Of a stretch of DNA of 64,000 nt, positions 8,105 to 17,441 are shown piece by piece. The DNA comes from Phreatobacter sp. GTDB taxonomy: Bacteria > Pseudomonadota > Alphaproteobacteria > Rhizobiales > Phreatobacteraceae. The translations under genes were made by a program, and so were the position numbers. Under the pieces are notes generated by a model, which made no database searches, was not told the DNA's origin, and was given only the letters and a program-made list of their open reading frames with translations. How positions within the stretch are numbered: the stretch's first letter is position 1; each line of letters begins with the position of its first letter. Location of the stretch: positions 62,001-126,000 of the forward strand of contig NZ_JAPZTZ010000001.1 of NCBI RefSeq assembly GCF_027532945.1, written 5' to 3'.

Positions 8105-8533
8105 ATGGCCGATCCGATCCCCGTCACGCCCTTCCTCGACCTCAACCCGGATGACGTGAGCTACAGCTTCGTCCGCGCTTCCGGCCCCGGTGGCCAGAAC
8201 GTCAACAAGGTCTCGACCGCCTGCGAGCTGCGCTTCAACCTCGCCGGCTCAGGTCTGCCGCCCGACATCAAGGCGCGGCTCGTACCGCTGGCCGGGTCGA
8301 AACTCACCAAGGATGGTGTCATCGTCATCCAGGCTGACCGCTTCCGCTCGCAGGACATGAACCGCGAGGATGCCCTGGCTCGCCTCGTCGAGATGGTGGC
8401 CAAGGCGGCGGTGAGGCCGAAGCGCCGGATCGCCACGAAGCCGACGCGGGCCTCGAAGGAGCGGCGGCTGGAGGGCAAGCAGAAGCGCTCGGGCGTGAAG
8501 AAGATGCGGCAGGGCAAGCCGGGGATGGACTGA
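8105..8533 (+). CDS. arfB: ArfB/YaeJ alternative ribosome-rescue release factor
   Basis: 142-aa peptidyl-tRNA hydrolase that frees stalled ribosomes lacking a stop codon. The catalytic loop SGPGGQNVNKVST carries the GGQ tripeptide, and the C-terminal third is the lysine/arginine-rich tail (RPKRRIATKPTRASKERRLEGKQKRS) that ArfB threads into the empty mRNA channel. There is no codon-recognition domain, so it is not RF1/RF2; length matches ArfB (about 140). ATG at 8105 gives the usual short N-terminus; an in-frame ATG at 8066 would add 13 residues and lies beside the repeat. Monocistronic, convergent with dgoK. Confidence 0.93.
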   Translation: MADPIPVTPFLDLNPDDVSYSFVRASGPGGQNVNKVSTACELRFNLAGSGLPPDIKARLVPLAGSKLTKDGVIVIQADRFRSQDMNREDALARLVEMVAKAAVRPKRRIATKPTRASKERRLEGKQKRSGVKKMRQGKPGMD

Positions 8534-8573
8534 GCCCGAGGGCCGGCCCGGCAAGCCATCGGGCGCAGACCTC

Positions 8574-9482
8574 TCACACCAGTCCCGCGGCCCTCGCGAT
8601 CCGCACCTGCCCCGCGAAGGCCGCATCGGCCGGCGCCGTCTCATGGGCGATCCCCAGCGCTGCCAGCGCTGCCGCATAGCGGGCCGCCAGAGCTTCGCCG
8701 CCGACGATCACCACCGGCCCGTCCACATCCGGCGCGAAATGGCGGGCCTCGGTGATCTCGGTGCCGATGAGCAGGCCCGACAGCCGCTCGGCCGTCTCGT
8801 TCGCCGGAAAATCGCCGAGCAGGCTCCCCGCCCGCTGGCGGAACAGCTTGCCGAGGAGGCCTGCGCCCCCCTCCGCCGCTCCGAGGATCACGCCGGCGCG
8901 AAAAGCATCCGGCGCCTCGGCGCGATCCGTCGTGGTGAGCTTCAGGACCGTGTGGTCGCGCAGCGCCGCGAAGGCGTCCCCGGTCATGGCCGTGCGGAAG
9001 CCGGTGATGCGGCCCGCTTCCACCTGCACCCATTTCGAATGGGTGCCCGGCATCACGGCGAGCCGGGTGCCCGAAAGGGCGAGCCCGGCGATCTGCGTCT
9101 CTTCGCCACGCATCACATCGGGCGCGCCATCGGCATGGCGGAACGACAGACCGGTGACCAGCGCGATCCGCCGCCCGCCGTCGGTCGTGAAGCGCCGCAG
9201 CGCACCGGCGAGTTCGGCGGCCCCGGCCGGGCAGGGCAGGTAGGCCGTCTCCACCCAGCCGCTGCGGCTCGTCACCATGCCCGAGGCGATGACGGGCAGG
9301 GCGCGGGCCGTGTCCCAACCGCCGATGGCGCGCTCCAGCACGGCCTCGAAGCCACCATCGGTGACCGACAGCAGCCCGTCGCTGCTCGCCGTCCGGTCGA
9401 GGATCGCGCCCTCGCCGTCCATCAGCACGGCGCGAAAGGAGGTCGTGCCCCAATCGACGCCGATCAGCCGCGGTTCCACCAT
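8574..9482 (-). CDS. dgoK: 2-dehydro-3-deoxygalactonokinase (DgoK)
   Basis: 302-aa sugar-acid kinase phosphorylating 2-keto-3-deoxy-galactonate in the De Ley-Doudoroff galactose route. Family markers: N-terminal phosphate loop [25 protein letters not shown], and [21 protein letters not shown] in the middle. Start MVEPRLIG at 9482 is supported by GGAGG six bases upstream; an in-frame ATG 39 bp further upstream is less likely. No KDPGal aldolase (dgoA) lies beside it here. Divergent from fhs across 140 bp. Confidence 0.9.
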   Translation of the reverse strand: MVEPRLIGVDWGTTSFRAVLMDGEGAILDRTASSDGLLSVTDGGFEAVLERAIGGWDTARALPVIASGMVTSRSGWVETAYLPCPAGAAELAGALRRFTTDGGRRIALVTGLSFRHADGAPDVMRGEETQIAGLALSGTRLAVMPGTHSKWVQVEAGRITGFRTAMTGDAFAALRDHTVLKLTTTDRAEAPDAFRAGVILGAAEGGAGLLGKLFRQRAGSLLGDFPANETAERLSGLLIGTEITEARHFAPDVDGPVVIVGGEALAARYAAALAALGIAHETAPADAAFAGQVRIARAAGLV

Positions 9483-9622
9483 GTCATGCCTCCGGAAAAC
9501 GCCCGTCCTGCGATACGGCAACCGCTCACAAGACCTGTCCCCTTGCCAGCGCGCCCGCGCTCGCTTTAATCGCGCCCCGCACGATCACCAAGTCACCCGT
9601 CCTCCAGCGCGGATCATCGCTC

Positions 9623-11296
9623 ATGTCCCATGACCTCGCCGTTGCCCGCGCCGCGACCCTCCGCCCCATCGCCGAGGTCGCCGCGACGGCGGGAATCCCG
9701 GCTGATGCGCTGGAGCCCTATGGCAAGCATATCGCCAAGCTCGATGCCGGCTACCTCGCCGGGCTGAAGGGCCGCCCGGACGGCAAGCTCGTCCTCGTCA
9801 CCGCCATCAACCCGACGCCGGCCGGCGAGGGCAAGACCACCACCACGATCGGCCTCGGCGACGGCCTCAACCGCATTGGCAAACGGGCGGTCATTGCCCT
9901 GCGCGAGCCCTCGCTCGGCCCGGTCTTCGGCACCAAGGGTGGCGCCACCGGTGGCGGCAAGGCGCAGGTCCTGCCGATGGAGGCGATCAACCTCCACTTC
10001 ACCGGCGATTTCCACGCCATCACCTCGGCGCACAACCTGCTCGCCGCCCTGGTCGACAACCACGTCTATTGGGGCAATGCGCTGGGCATCGACACCCGCC
10101 GTATCGTCTGGCGCCGCGTGCTCGACATGAACGACCGGGCGCTGCGGGCCATCGTCAACGGCCTCGGCGGCGCCGGCAATGGCTATTCCCGCGAGGACGG
10201 CTTCGACATCACCGTCGCTTCCGAGGTCATGGCTTGTTTCTGCCTCGCCGATGACCTCGCCGACCTCGAGGCGCGGCTCTCGCGCGTCGTCGTCGCCTAT
10301 ACCCGCGAGAAGAAGCCGGTCACCGCCGGCCAGCTCAACGCCGCCGGCGCCATGACGGCGCTGCTCAAGGACGCCATCAAGCCGAACCTCGTCCAGACCA
10401 TCGAGGGCTCGCCCGCCCTCATCCATGGCGGCCCCTTCGCCAATATCGCCCATGGCTGCAACTCGGTCATTGCCACGCGCACCGCGCTGAAGCTCGGCGA
10501 CTATGTGGTCACCGAGGCTGGCTTCGGCGCCGATCTCGGCGCCGAGACGTTCTTCGACATCAAGTGCCGCAAGGCTGGCCTGAAGCCTGACGCGGCGGTG
10601 GTCGTCGCAACCGTCCGCGCCCTCAAGATGAACGGCGGGGTGGCCAAGGCCGACCTGTCACGCGAGAACCTCGCAGCGCTCCGCGCCGGCATCGTCAATC
10701 TCGGCCGCCATGTCGAGAATGTCCGCGCCTTCGGCGTGCCGGTGGTCGTCGCCATCAACCACTTCACCACCGACACCGCGGCCGAGCACCAGCTCATCGC
10801 CGACATCTGCCGCGACGAGTTCGGCGTCGAGGCGGTGCAGTGCCGCCATTGGGCGGACGGCGCAGCGGGGGCCGAGGAACTGGCGCAGAAGGTGGTTGCG
10901 CTCTGCGAGGCTGGCACGGCGCATTTCCAGCCGCTCTATCCGGACAATCTCTCGCTGGAGGGCAAGATCCTTTCGGTCGCGACCCGCATCTACCGCGCCG
11001 ACGACATCGCCGTCGCGCCGAAGGCCGCCGCCGACCTCAAGGCCTTTGAGGCGGCGGGCTACGGCCACCTGCCGGTCTGCATGGCCAAGACGCAGGTATC
11101 GTTCTCCGCCGATCCGAGCCTCCTTGGCGCGCCGACCGGCCATACCGTGCCGGTGCGCGAGGTCAGGCTCTCCGCCGGCGCCGGCTTCGTGGTGGCGATC
11201 TGCGGAGACATCATGACCATGCCGGGCCTGCCCAAGCTGCCGGCGGCCGAGGCGATCCATGTCAGCGGGGAAGGGCTGATCGAGGGGCTGTTCTGA
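9623..11296 (+). CDS. fhs: formate--tetrahydrofolate ligase
   Basis: 557-aa cytosolic enzyme making 10-formyl-THF from formate, THF and ATP. The nucleotide-binding loop [13 protein letters not shown] spans residues 65-77, and other conserved blocks are clear ([53 protein letters not shown]). Length is standard. It supplies one-carbon units for purines and fits formate assimilation or detoxification. Start [10 protein letters not shown] has no strong Shine-Dalgarno. A palindromic repeat follows the stop. Confidence 0.97.
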   Translation: MSHDLAVARAATLRPIAEVAATAGIPADALEPYGKHIAKLDAGYLAGLKGRPDGKLVLVTAINPTPAGEGKTTTTIGLGDGLNRIGKRAVIALREPSLGPVFGTKGGATGGGKAQVLPMEAINLHFTGDFHAITSAHNLLAALVDNHVYWGNALGIDTRRIVWRRVLDMNDRALRAIVNGLGGAGNGYSREDGFDITVASEVMACFCLADDLADLEARLSRVVVAYTREKKPVTAGQLNAAGAMTALLKDAIKPNLVQTIEGSPALIHGGPFANIAHGCNSVIATRTALKLGDYVVTEAGFGADLGAETFFDIKCRKAGLKPDAAVVVATVRALKMNGGVAKADLSRENLAALRAGIVNLGRHVENVRAFGVPVVVAINHFTTDTAAEHQLIADICRDEFGVEAVQCRHWADGAAGAEELAQKVVALCEAGTAHFQPLYPDNLSLEGKILSVATRIYRADDIAVAPKAAADLKAFEAAGYGHLPVCMAKTQVSFSADPSLLGAPTGHTVPVREVRLSAGAGFVVAICGDIMTMPGLPKLPAAEAIHVSGEGLIEGLF

Positions 11297-11332
11297 GGGG
11301 CGTCGACCTGGGCCGGGTGGCCTGCACGACCC

Positions 11333-11376
11333 AAGTGCGTCCTTCGAGGCTCGCCGCAGCATCGAAGGACGCACTT
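11333..11376. repeat. interspersed palindromic repeat, copy 3, perfect 15-bp arms
   Basis: AAGTGCGTCCTTCGA (11333-11347), 14-base centre, TCGAAGGACGCACTT (11362-11376). The left part matches copy 1 at 7849. It sits between the convergent fhs and 11396-12010 genes and could act as a bidirectional transcription barrier. Confidence 0.8.
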
Positions 11377-11395
11377 GAGATCTGCTGTGCCTTCT

Positions 11396-12010
11396 TCAGT
11401 CAGCTGTCGGATGCCAGACCGGCGCGAAGCCCTCGGATAGCACGGCGACGATACTCGGCGGCGTGAGGACATCGATCGGTCCCGAAGGCAGGGGGCTCAC
11501 TGGCCCATAACCACCGAACGACCAGAACAAAGCCCTGCCGCCCCTCACCGCGAAACCCTGACCCCGGACCGCAACCATCGTCCCATCAGGCAACGCCGCC
11601 GCCTCGGCGCGCCACGTCCGCTTCGTCCGCCCGTCCAGCCGCTCCTGATGCAGCACCACATCCATCTCCGGTGCCTTCGGCGGCACGCACAGCCCCTTTG
11701 CCCGCGCCCAGGCGGCGGCGAAGCGCGTGGCATCGGCCCGCCGACACTCGAAGCACGGCCGGTGCCCGGCGGCGAGCGCCGTCACCTCGTCGAGGAAGAA
11801 GAGTTCGGTGTAGCCGCGCCCCATCAGCGGCGTGCGGCGGCGACCCTTGAAGGCCAGCACGCAGCAGATCCACTGCCGCGATGCCCAAGGACGCGGCCCG
11901 ATGGTGCGATCGTCACGGTGGAAGCGGCCGCCGCGATTGCCGAGGAAGAGCCCGCGTTCAGGCACCGCCGCGATCGCTCCGAAAGGATCGACGCGGTTCG
12001 GCAGCGGCAT
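11396..12010 (-). CDS. conserved hypothetical protein
   Basis: 204 aa from MPLPNRVDPFGAIAAVPERG at 12010; not assigned to a function. Visible features are an N-terminal RGLFLGNRGGRFH block, WICCVLAFKGRRR, and a CFECRRADATRFAAAW segment with a C-x2-C pair. No signal peptide or membrane helix. It starts 4 bp after the transpeptidase stop (12015) on the same strand, so the two genes are probably co-transcribed. Function cannot be inferred beyond that. Confidence 0.7.
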   Translation of the reverse strand: MPLPNRVDPFGAIAAVPERGLFLGNRGGRFHRDDRTIGPRPWASRQWICCVLAFKGRRRTPLMGRGYTELFFLDEVTALAAGHRPCFECRRADATRFAAAWARAKGLCVPPKAPEMDVVLHQERLDGRTKRTWRAEAAALPDGTMVAVRGQGFAVRGGRALFWSFGGYGPVSPLPSGPIDVLTPPSIVAVLSEGFAPVWHPTAD

Positions 12011-12014
12011 GGGC

Positions 12015-13490
12015 TCAGTAGCGCGCGTCGGCCGACGGCCCGCGCTGCGCGCCGAAAAGGCTCTCGAAGAAGTTCGGCGGCGGGGGCGGGGCCTGCTGCA
12101 CCTGCGGCGCGACCTCCACCGGCGGCGGCGCCTGCCGCTGCACCGGCCGGACGATGGCCTGCGGCGGCGCGCCGGGCGCGTCCCAGCCATAGATGTCGTC
12201 GCGGAACTGCACGGTGCCGTCCGGCGCCGACCAGCCGGTGAGATAGACACAGGCGACGGGCACGGCCTGCGTCAGCCTGACGTCGCGCCGCTGCGTCTGC
12301 GTCATCCCCTCGACCACCTGCTCCTTGGTGAAGCCTTGGGGGCCCAGCAGCCAGGTGACGAAATCCGACACGTCCGCGACGCGCACGCAGCCCGACGAAA
12401 GCGTCCGGCTGTCGGACTGGAACAGCCCGCGCGACGGCGTGTCATGCATGAACACGGCCTCCGTGTTCGGCATGTCGATGCGCACGCGTCCCAGCGAATT
12501 GCCGGGGCCGGCATCCTGCCGCAGCGTGTAGTTCACCGCGCGCTCGGTCGACCAGTCGATGGCCGCCGGGTTCACCTCGTTGCCCGAGCGGTCAAGGATG
12601 CGCACCCGCATGCTGGCGAGCGTCGCCGGGTTCCGGCGCATGCGCGGGATGATGTCGCGCTTGATGATCGAGGTCGGGATCGTCCAGGTCGGGTTGAAGT
12701 TCACCACCGTGAGCCGCGTCTCGACCATGGGCGAGGCATGGGCCTGCTTGCCGACGATGACCACGTGGCGGCGCTTGACCACGTCGCCCTCGATGGCCTC
12801 CGCCGCGGCAGCGGGGATATTGACGATGACGTAGCGCGGGCCAAAGGCGAAACGGCTTTCGCCGAGCCGCTCAAGCGACTTCTCCAGCGAGCGGATGCGC
12901 GCCTCGACGGGGATGTTGAGCTGGCGGATGGTCGCCGCTGCCACAATGCCCGACGGCAGGAGTCCGACGCGGCGCTGGAAGCGCTGCACGGCGGCGAAGG
13001 TGGTGTCGTCGAAGAGATCGCCGCTGGCGAACTGGGCCGGAAGGTCCCCCTCGGCGGCGAGGCGCTGCTTCAGCCGCAGGACCTCTGCGCCGCGCTGGCC
13101 CTTGGTGAGACGCGCGGTCGGGGGCAGGGTGCCCCAGCCGCCGCGGCGGGCGATCTGCTGGTACTGGGCGAGCGCCGAACGGGTGACGGCGACGGTCTGC
13201 GGCCCGTAGGTCGGCTGCGGATCGGTCGAGAGGGCGGTGACGCGCGGCGGCGGTGGGGGCCGCGGCGGGCGCGGCCGCGCGGGAGGCGCCGCGGTCGCCG
13301 GCTGCGTGCCATCGGCAGGCGCCTGCGCTGTCGGGGCGGCCGGAGGCGGTGCGGCGGGAGCAGCAGCCGGAACCGCGGGCGCTTCAGTGGCCGCCGGAGG
13401 CGTCTGCGCCTCGGCCAGCGACGGCGCGAACGCCGTCATGGCACTGAAGAGCGCGGCGCGGGCCAGCCGGAGGGCGTTCAGGTGAATCAT
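12015..13490 (-). CDS. L,D-transpeptidase (YcbB/LdtD type) with peptidoglycan-binding domain
   Basis: 491-aa exported enzyme that makes 3-3 crosslinks in, or attaches proteins to, peptidoglycan. Signal peptide (residues 1-28, ending SLAEA), then a long Pro/Ala-rich linker (30-85), a PG_binding_1 domain (about 128-192, RLTKGQRGAEVLRLKQRL) and a YkuD catalytic domain (about 220-410). Catalytic residues are visible as His349 in FMHDTPSRGLF and the nucleophile Cys368 in TLSSGCVRV. A second Pro/Gln-rich tail follows after about residue 445. The extended catalytic domain places it with YcbB rather than with short ErfK-type enzymes. Confidence 0.92.
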   Translation of the reverse strand: MIHLNALRLARAALFSAMTAFAPSLAEAQTPPAATEAPAVPAAAPAAPPPAAPTAQAPADGTQPATAAPPARPRPPRPPPPPRVTALSTDPQPTYGPQTVAVTRSALAQYQQIARRGGWGTLPPTARLTKGQRGAEVLRLKQRLAAEGDLPAQFASGDLFDDTTFAAVQRFQRRVGLLPSGIVAAATIRQLNIPVEARIRSLEKSLERLGESRFAFGPRYVIVNIPAAAAEAIEGDVVKRRHVVIVGKQAHASPMVETRLTVVNFNPTWTIPTSIIKRDIIPRMRRNPATLASMRVRILDRSGNEVNPAAIDWSTERAVNYTLRQDAGPGNSLGRVRIDMPNTEAVFMHDTPSRGLFQSDSRTLSSGCVRVADVSDFVTWLLGPQGFTKEQVVEGMTQTQRRDVRLTQAVPVACVYLTGWSAPDGTVQFRDDIYGWDAPGAPPQAIVRPVQRQAPPPVEVAPQVQQAPPPPPNFFESLFGAQRGPSADARY

Positions 13491-13579
13491 GCAATCGGTT
13501 CGTCAAGGCAGTGGATAAGCGCCGTCCATAGCCGAATTGTGGCGCCCTGTCCCATAATCTGACCGAAGGGCACCCCGTC

Positions 13580-14014
13580 TCAGCGCGCCCGGGCAATGGC
13601 CGCCTTGAGGCTCTCGGGAAGCGGGATCGGCCGGCGGCTCGCCGCATCCACATAGACATGGACGAAGTGGCCGTGGGCGAGCGTGGTGTCACCGCCTTGT
13701 CTGAAGATCCCGATCTCGTAGCGCTGGCTCGACGAACCGCTCTCGGCAAAGGCGATGCCGGCCTCCAGCGGCTCAGGGTAGCTCGCCGGCGCGAAGAACG
13801 AGCAGCGGGTATCGACAACGAGCCCCATCCACGCACCCGTGACCGGCACCAGGCCCGCCTCGCCGATCAGGAAGGCGTTCACCACCGTGTCGAAATAGGC
13901 GTAGTAGACGACGTTGTTGACGTGGCCGTACTGGTCGTTGTCCGACCATCGGGTCTGGATGTCTGAGAACCAGGTGAAATCGCTGCGCGGGAGGGGCGTC
14001 GGGCGGGTGCTCAT
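13580..14014 (-). CDS. acyl-CoA thioesterase, 4HBT hotdog family
   Basis: 144-aa single hotdog domain. The conserved 4HBT N-terminal segment is seen as TRWSDNDQYGHVNNVVYYAYFDT, with the Asn-Asp-x-Tyr-Gly-His active-site motif typical of YbgC/FcbC enzymes. Hydrolyses acyl-CoA thioesters; substrate not deducible. Start MSTRPTPLPRSD at 14014 follows the stop of the 14029-14499 gene by 14 bp, so they are likely cotranscribed. Confidence 0.87.
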   Translation of the reverse strand: MSTRPTPLPRSDFTWFSDIQTRWSDNDQYGHVNNVVYYAYFDTVVNAFLIGEAGLVPVTGAWMGLVVDTRCSFFAPASYPEPLEAGIAFAESGSSSQRYEIGIFRQGGDTTLAHGHFVHVYVDAASRRPIPLPESLKAAIARAR

Positions 14015-14028
14015 CACAGGGGGCTCCG

Positions 14029-14499
14029 TCAGCGGAGGGCGTCGGCGTCGAGGGGGCGGATGTCCGGGGCGAGCCATGCGAGCCGCGCCTCGGGCGTCAG
14101 CAGGCGCTCCTTCGTCCAGAAGGTGAAGATGCCATCCTTGGCGCCGAAGGGTCCCTCGACATAGGCATTGGCCCGCGCCGCGAGCCCGGTGCCGGAGAAG
14201 CGCGCGAGGAAGCGCGCCGCCGACCAGACGAAATACATCGTCACCGTCTCGTGGTAGCCGCGCATCTCGTCGTTCACCCGGCCGACCGCTTCGTTGTAGG
14301 CGCGGATGCCATCGCGCAGCAGGTCCTTCGCTGCCTCTTCGCCATGGGTCGCGACATGCCACAGGCCGGTGGCGAGATGCGCCTGATGCGACCAGGCGGC
14401 GAAGGGCAGGGTGCGGGCGCGGAAGGCCTCGACGATGGCGATCACGGCGGCGTCGTCCGCCAGCGGCGCGAAGTGTTTCGGCGGCGTGTCCATGGCCAT
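14029..14499 (-). CDS. conserved hypothetical cytosolic protein
   Basis: 156 aa. No recognised catalytic family; the conspicuous segment is LPFAAWSHQAHLATGLWHVATHG near residue 30-52, with three His residues and Trp, and a later YHETVTMYFVWSAARFLA. The protein appears all-helical. It lies 20 bp downstream of the GtrA-like gene and 14 bp before the thioesterase. Function unknown. Confidence 0.65.
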   Translation of the reverse strand: MAMDTPPKHFAPLADDAAVIAIVEAFRARTLPFAAWSHQAHLATGLWHVATHGEEAAKDLLRDGIRAYNEAVGRVNDEMRGYHETVTMYFVWSAARFLARFSGTGLAARANAYVEGPFGAKDGIFTFWTKERLLTPEARLAWLAPDIRPLDADALR

Positions 14500-14519
14500 G
14501 GGCAGGGCCCCTTCGCGGC

Positions 14520-14978
14520 TCAGCGGCCGCCGGAAAAGACGAAGATCCGTGCCATCGCGAAATTGGCGACGAAGGCGAGACCGATGGGTACGATAGCCGC
14601 GAGCGACAGGGGGAGGTAGCGCACGGCGAAGAGGAAGCTCAGCACTTCGATGGTGAGCCCCACCGTGCCCGAGGCGACGAAGCGCCCGTAGGTCGGCCAG
14701 CTCAGACGGCGGCCGCTCTCGGCGGCGAAGGTGAAGAGCGTGTTGAAGAGGTAGGAGTTCGACACGGCCACCATCCAGCCCAGCGCCTTGGCGGCGCCGA
14801 GCGCGACGTCGTTGGTCGAAAGCGCCAGCGGAGCCAGCGCCAGCAGCGTCACACCGACGGTGATCGCATAGTTGACGACGCCATTGACCGCGCCGATGAG
14901 CCCGAAGGACAGCATCTTGCGGCCTTCGCTGGCCAGCCGGGCTGCCAGGGGCGGGGGAATCTGTTGTCCGTCATTCAT
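14520..14978 (-). CDS. GtrA-like membrane protein (putative lipid-linked sugar flippase)
   Basis: About 152 aa with four hydrophobic segments and the GtrA-family beginning MLSFGLIGAVNGVVNYAIT, plus SNSYLFNTLFTF in the middle and a C-terminal FVANFAMARIFVF. Family members move undecaprenyl- or polyprenyl-linked sugars across the inner membrane together with a GtrB/DPM1-type glycosyltransferase, which here is the divergent gene at 15120. Start uncertain: ATG at 14978 is used, while in-frame ATGs at 15011 and 15056 are possible. Confidence 0.82.
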   Translation of the reverse strand: MNDGQQIPPPLAARLASEGRKMLSFGLIGAVNGVVNYAITVGVTLLALAPLALSTNDVALGAAKALGWMVAVSNSYLFNTLFTFAAESGRRLSWPTYGRFVASGTVGLTIEVLSFLFAVRYLPLSLAAIVPIGLAFVANFAMARIFVFSGGR

Positions 14979-15119
14979 CTCAGCGCCGTCGTCTACACGC
15001 TTTTGGGTCATCAAACAGCCGGTGCCGGTTGACCATGATGGCGACTGAGACTTCACGGGGCCGTGAACTGCGGTATCATGGGCCTCTTATCCAGGAGCGG
15101 CTCTCCGCCGTCGACCTTC

Positions 15120-16169
15120 ATGAACAGTGACCGGCGCGTCATCGCCTTCCCCGGTAGCGAGCCCCCGCCCTTTGGCCTGACCATCGTCGTGCCGGCCTAT
15201 AATGAGGCGGAGGCCCTGCCGCATACCCATGCCAAGCTCTGCGCTTTCGGCCGCAAGCTGAAGGAGGAACGCGGCCTCGCGGTCGAGATCCTCTATGTCG
15301 ATGACGGTTCGCGCGACGGCACGCTGGCGGTGGCCCGCAGCCTCAAGGCCGAGGGCGTCGACGTTCAGGTTGTCGGCTTCTCCCGCAATTTCGGCAAGGA
15401 GGCGGCCCTTCTCGCCGGCCTCGACAATGCCCGCTATGGCGCCGTCATCTTCATGGATGCCGATGGCCAGCATCCGACCTCCGTCGCCGAGACCCTGGTC
15501 TCCCGCTGGCTCGACGACGGCTACGACGTCATCTTCACCTACAAGGCCCATCGTCGCGATGAGCCGCGGCTGCGGACCCTCTTCGTCAACGCCTTCTATT
15601 CCCTGGTGAATGCCGGCGTGCGCCACAAGATCCCGGCTGATGCCGGTGATTTCCGCCTGCTCTCGCCCCGCGCCGCGGCGGCGCTGCGCCGCCTGCCCGA
15701 GCGCGGCCGCTTCTTCAAGGGCCTGTCGAGCTGGGTCGGCTTCCGCCAGATCGGCATTCCCTACGAGCCGGACCCGCGCGAGCAGGGCGAGGCCAAATGG
15801 AGCTTCTGGGGTCTCATGGCCTTCTCTATCGAGGGCCTGACCTCCTTCTCGATCGTTCCGCTGCGCCTCGCCAGCCTTCTCGGTGCAGGCCTCGCCGCCT
15901 GCGCCTTCCTCTATGGCCTCTACATCGTGGCGGAGACCGTGTTCCTCGGCCGCGCCGTTCCGGGCTACCCTTCCGTCTTCGTGGCGGTGACCTTCATCGG
16001 TGGCGTCCAGCTTCTGATGATCGGCGTCCTCGGTGAGTACATCGGCAAGATCCTCTCCGAGCTGAAGGGACGGCCGGTCTATCTCGTCGCCGAGCAGAGC
16101 CTCATCCGTGCGGCCGAGCAGTCCGCTGGCCAGGCGGATGCCGGCGCGCCGCTGGCACCCGGCGAATGA
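15120..16169 (+). CDS. GT2 glycosyltransferase, GtrB/DPM1-like, membrane-anchored
   Basis: 349 aa. N-terminal GT-A domain with TIVVPAYNEAEALP, the ILYVDDGSRDGT nucleotide-binding motif, and FMDADGQHP carrying the DxD-like metal site. Two C-terminal hydrophobic hairpins (after LTSFSIVPLRLASLLG and YPSVFVAVTFIGGVQLLMIGVLGEYIGKI) are the usual membrane anchors of polyprenyl-phosphate sugar transferases. ATG at 15120 is preferred over 15063, which would add 19 poorly conserved residues. Pairs logically with GtrA on the other strand and with the deacetylase 16 bp downstream. Confidence 0.9.
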   Translation: MNSDRRVIAFPGSEPPPFGLTIVVPAYNEAEALPHTHAKLCAFGRKLKEERGLAVEILYVDDGSRDGTLAVARSLKAEGVDVQVVGFSRNFGKEAALLAGLDNARYGAVIFMDADGQHPTSVAETLVSRWLDDGYDVIFTYKAHRRDEPRLRTLFVNAFYSLVNAGVRHKIPADAGDFRLLSPRAAAALRRLPERGRFFKGLSSWVGFRQIGIPYEPDPREQGEAKWSFWGLMAFSIEGLTSFSIVPLRLASLLGAGLAACAFLYGLYIVAETVFLGRAVPGYPSVFVAVTFIGGVQLLMIGVLGEYIGKILSELKGRPVYLVAEQSLIRAAEQSAGQADAGAPLAPGE

Positions 16170-16185
16170 CGCGCCTTCTCGCGGC

Positions 16186-16980
16186 ATGAAGCGCCTGATC
16201 CTCTGCGCCGACGATTACGCGCTGGCGCCGGGCGTCTCTCGCGCCATCCGCGACCTCGCCGCTGCGGGCCGGCTCAACGCCACCTCGGTGATGACGCCGG
16301 GTCCGGACCTGTCCGAGGAGGCCGCCCGTCTGCTCGCCGTCGCCCCGCCGGGCTTCCAGATCGGCCTGCATGTGACGCTCACCGGCGGGCTGACGCCTCT
16401 CACCGCGCCGTCGATCGCCTTCGCCGAGGGCATCGGCTCGCTGCTGGTGCGGTCCCATCTTCGCCGGCTGGACCGGCCGGCCATCGCCGTCGAGATCGCG
16501 GCGCAGATGGCGGCGTTCCTCGCCGCCTTCGGCCGGCCCCCCGATTTCGTCGATGGGCACCAGCACGCCCATCTCCTGCCGGGCATCCGTGACCTCGTCG
16601 TCTCGGCCGTCGAGCGCCACGCGCCGTCCGCATGGATCCGCCAATGCTCCGGGCCGCGTGGGGCCGGCGAGGGGATCAAGGGCCGCATCATTGCCGGCCT
16701 GTCGCGGGGGCTGAAGCGGCTCGCCGCGCGCCACGGCATCCCGACCAACCCCGCCTTTTCTGGCGCCTACGATTTTGCCAGCGGCGATTTCGCCGCGATC
16801 TTCCCGCGCTTCCTCACGGGCTTGCCGGACGGCGCCGTCGTCATGGTCCATCCCGGCGTGGTCGACGCGGCGTTGAAACAGGTCGATCCGGTCCACGCCC
16901 CCCGCGAACGCGAGCGGGACTATCTCGCCGGCGATGATTTCCCGCAGGCGCTTGCCGCCGCCGGCTTCCATCTCGCCTGA
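16186..16980 (+). CDS. YdjC/ChbG-family carbohydrate deacetylase (HpnK-like)
   Basis: 264 aa. Metal-site residues of the family are visible: LCADDYALAPG near the N-terminus (Asp-Asp), LHVTLTGG (His), and DGHQHAHLLPG (His-x-His cluster), with a late VMVHPG. Family enzymes remove acetyl groups from oligosaccharides or are associated with hopanoid sugar modification. Start MKRLILCADD at 16186 is the family-conserved N-terminus; it lies 16 bp behind the glycosyltransferase, forming a two-gene unit for making or modifying a lipid-linked sugar. Confidence 0.87.
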   Translation: MKRLILCADDYALAPGVSRAIRDLAAAGRLNATSVMTPGPDLSEEAARLLAVAPPGFQIGLHVTLTGGLTPLTAPSIAFAEGIGSLLVRSHLRRLDRPAIAVEIAAQMAAFLAAFGRPPDFVDGHQHAHLLPGIRDLVVSAVERHAPSAWIRQCSGPRGAGEGIKGRIIAGLSRGLKRLAARHGIPTNPAFSGAYDFASGDFAAIFPRFLTGLPDGAVVMVHPGVVDAALKQVDPVHAPRERERDYLAGDDFPQALAAAGFHLA

Positions 16981-17065
16981 GCCTCCGCACAGTCCCGTGA
17001 GGCCCTGCCGGGGTGCTTTCGCCTTCGCCACGGATCGGCCATAACTCCTGCCGACAAGGCGGACC

Positions 17066-17356
17066 ATGGCACGCTTCTTCTTCAATCGCAGGGGACAGGA
17101 CCCGGAGACCGCGGACGTTTCGCGCCGTCTCACCGCGCTTGTCCGCGAGGTCTTGCAACTCGGCGAGGACGATGGCGTCACGGTGAGCGAGATCGCCTGC
17201 TCCCATCCCGAATGCGGTGATGCCGAAACCGTCGTGCTGATCATGCGGCTCGGCCGCAAGACCGAGGCGGTGAAGGTCCTCAAGGCCATGCGGCTCGTCA
17301 CCGAGGACGATCTGCGCCGGGCGCTCGCCGATGCGCCGTCGGACATTCTCTCGTGA
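17066..17356 (+). CDS. small conserved hypothetical protein
   Basis: 96 aa, MARFFFNRRGQD onward. No known domain recognised. The central segment VSEIACSHPECGDAETVVLIM contains C-x5-C and looks structured, followed by an amphipathic KAMRLVTEDDLRRALAD helix. No membrane segment. Lies between the deacetylase and the ABC exporter, 85 bp from each; ownership by either operon unclear. Confidence 0.65.
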   Translation: MARFFFNRRGQDPETADVSRRLTALVREVLQLGEDDGVTVSEIACSHPECGDAETVVLIMRLGRKTEAVKVLKAMRLVTEDDLRRALADAPSDILS

Positions 17357-17441
17357 CATGACCGCGGCCGTGACCGTTCGCTCCCGTTCCTCCCTTTCCG
17401 GTGCGCCCGCACCCGTCTGACACCACCTCCGGGGTTCCCTC

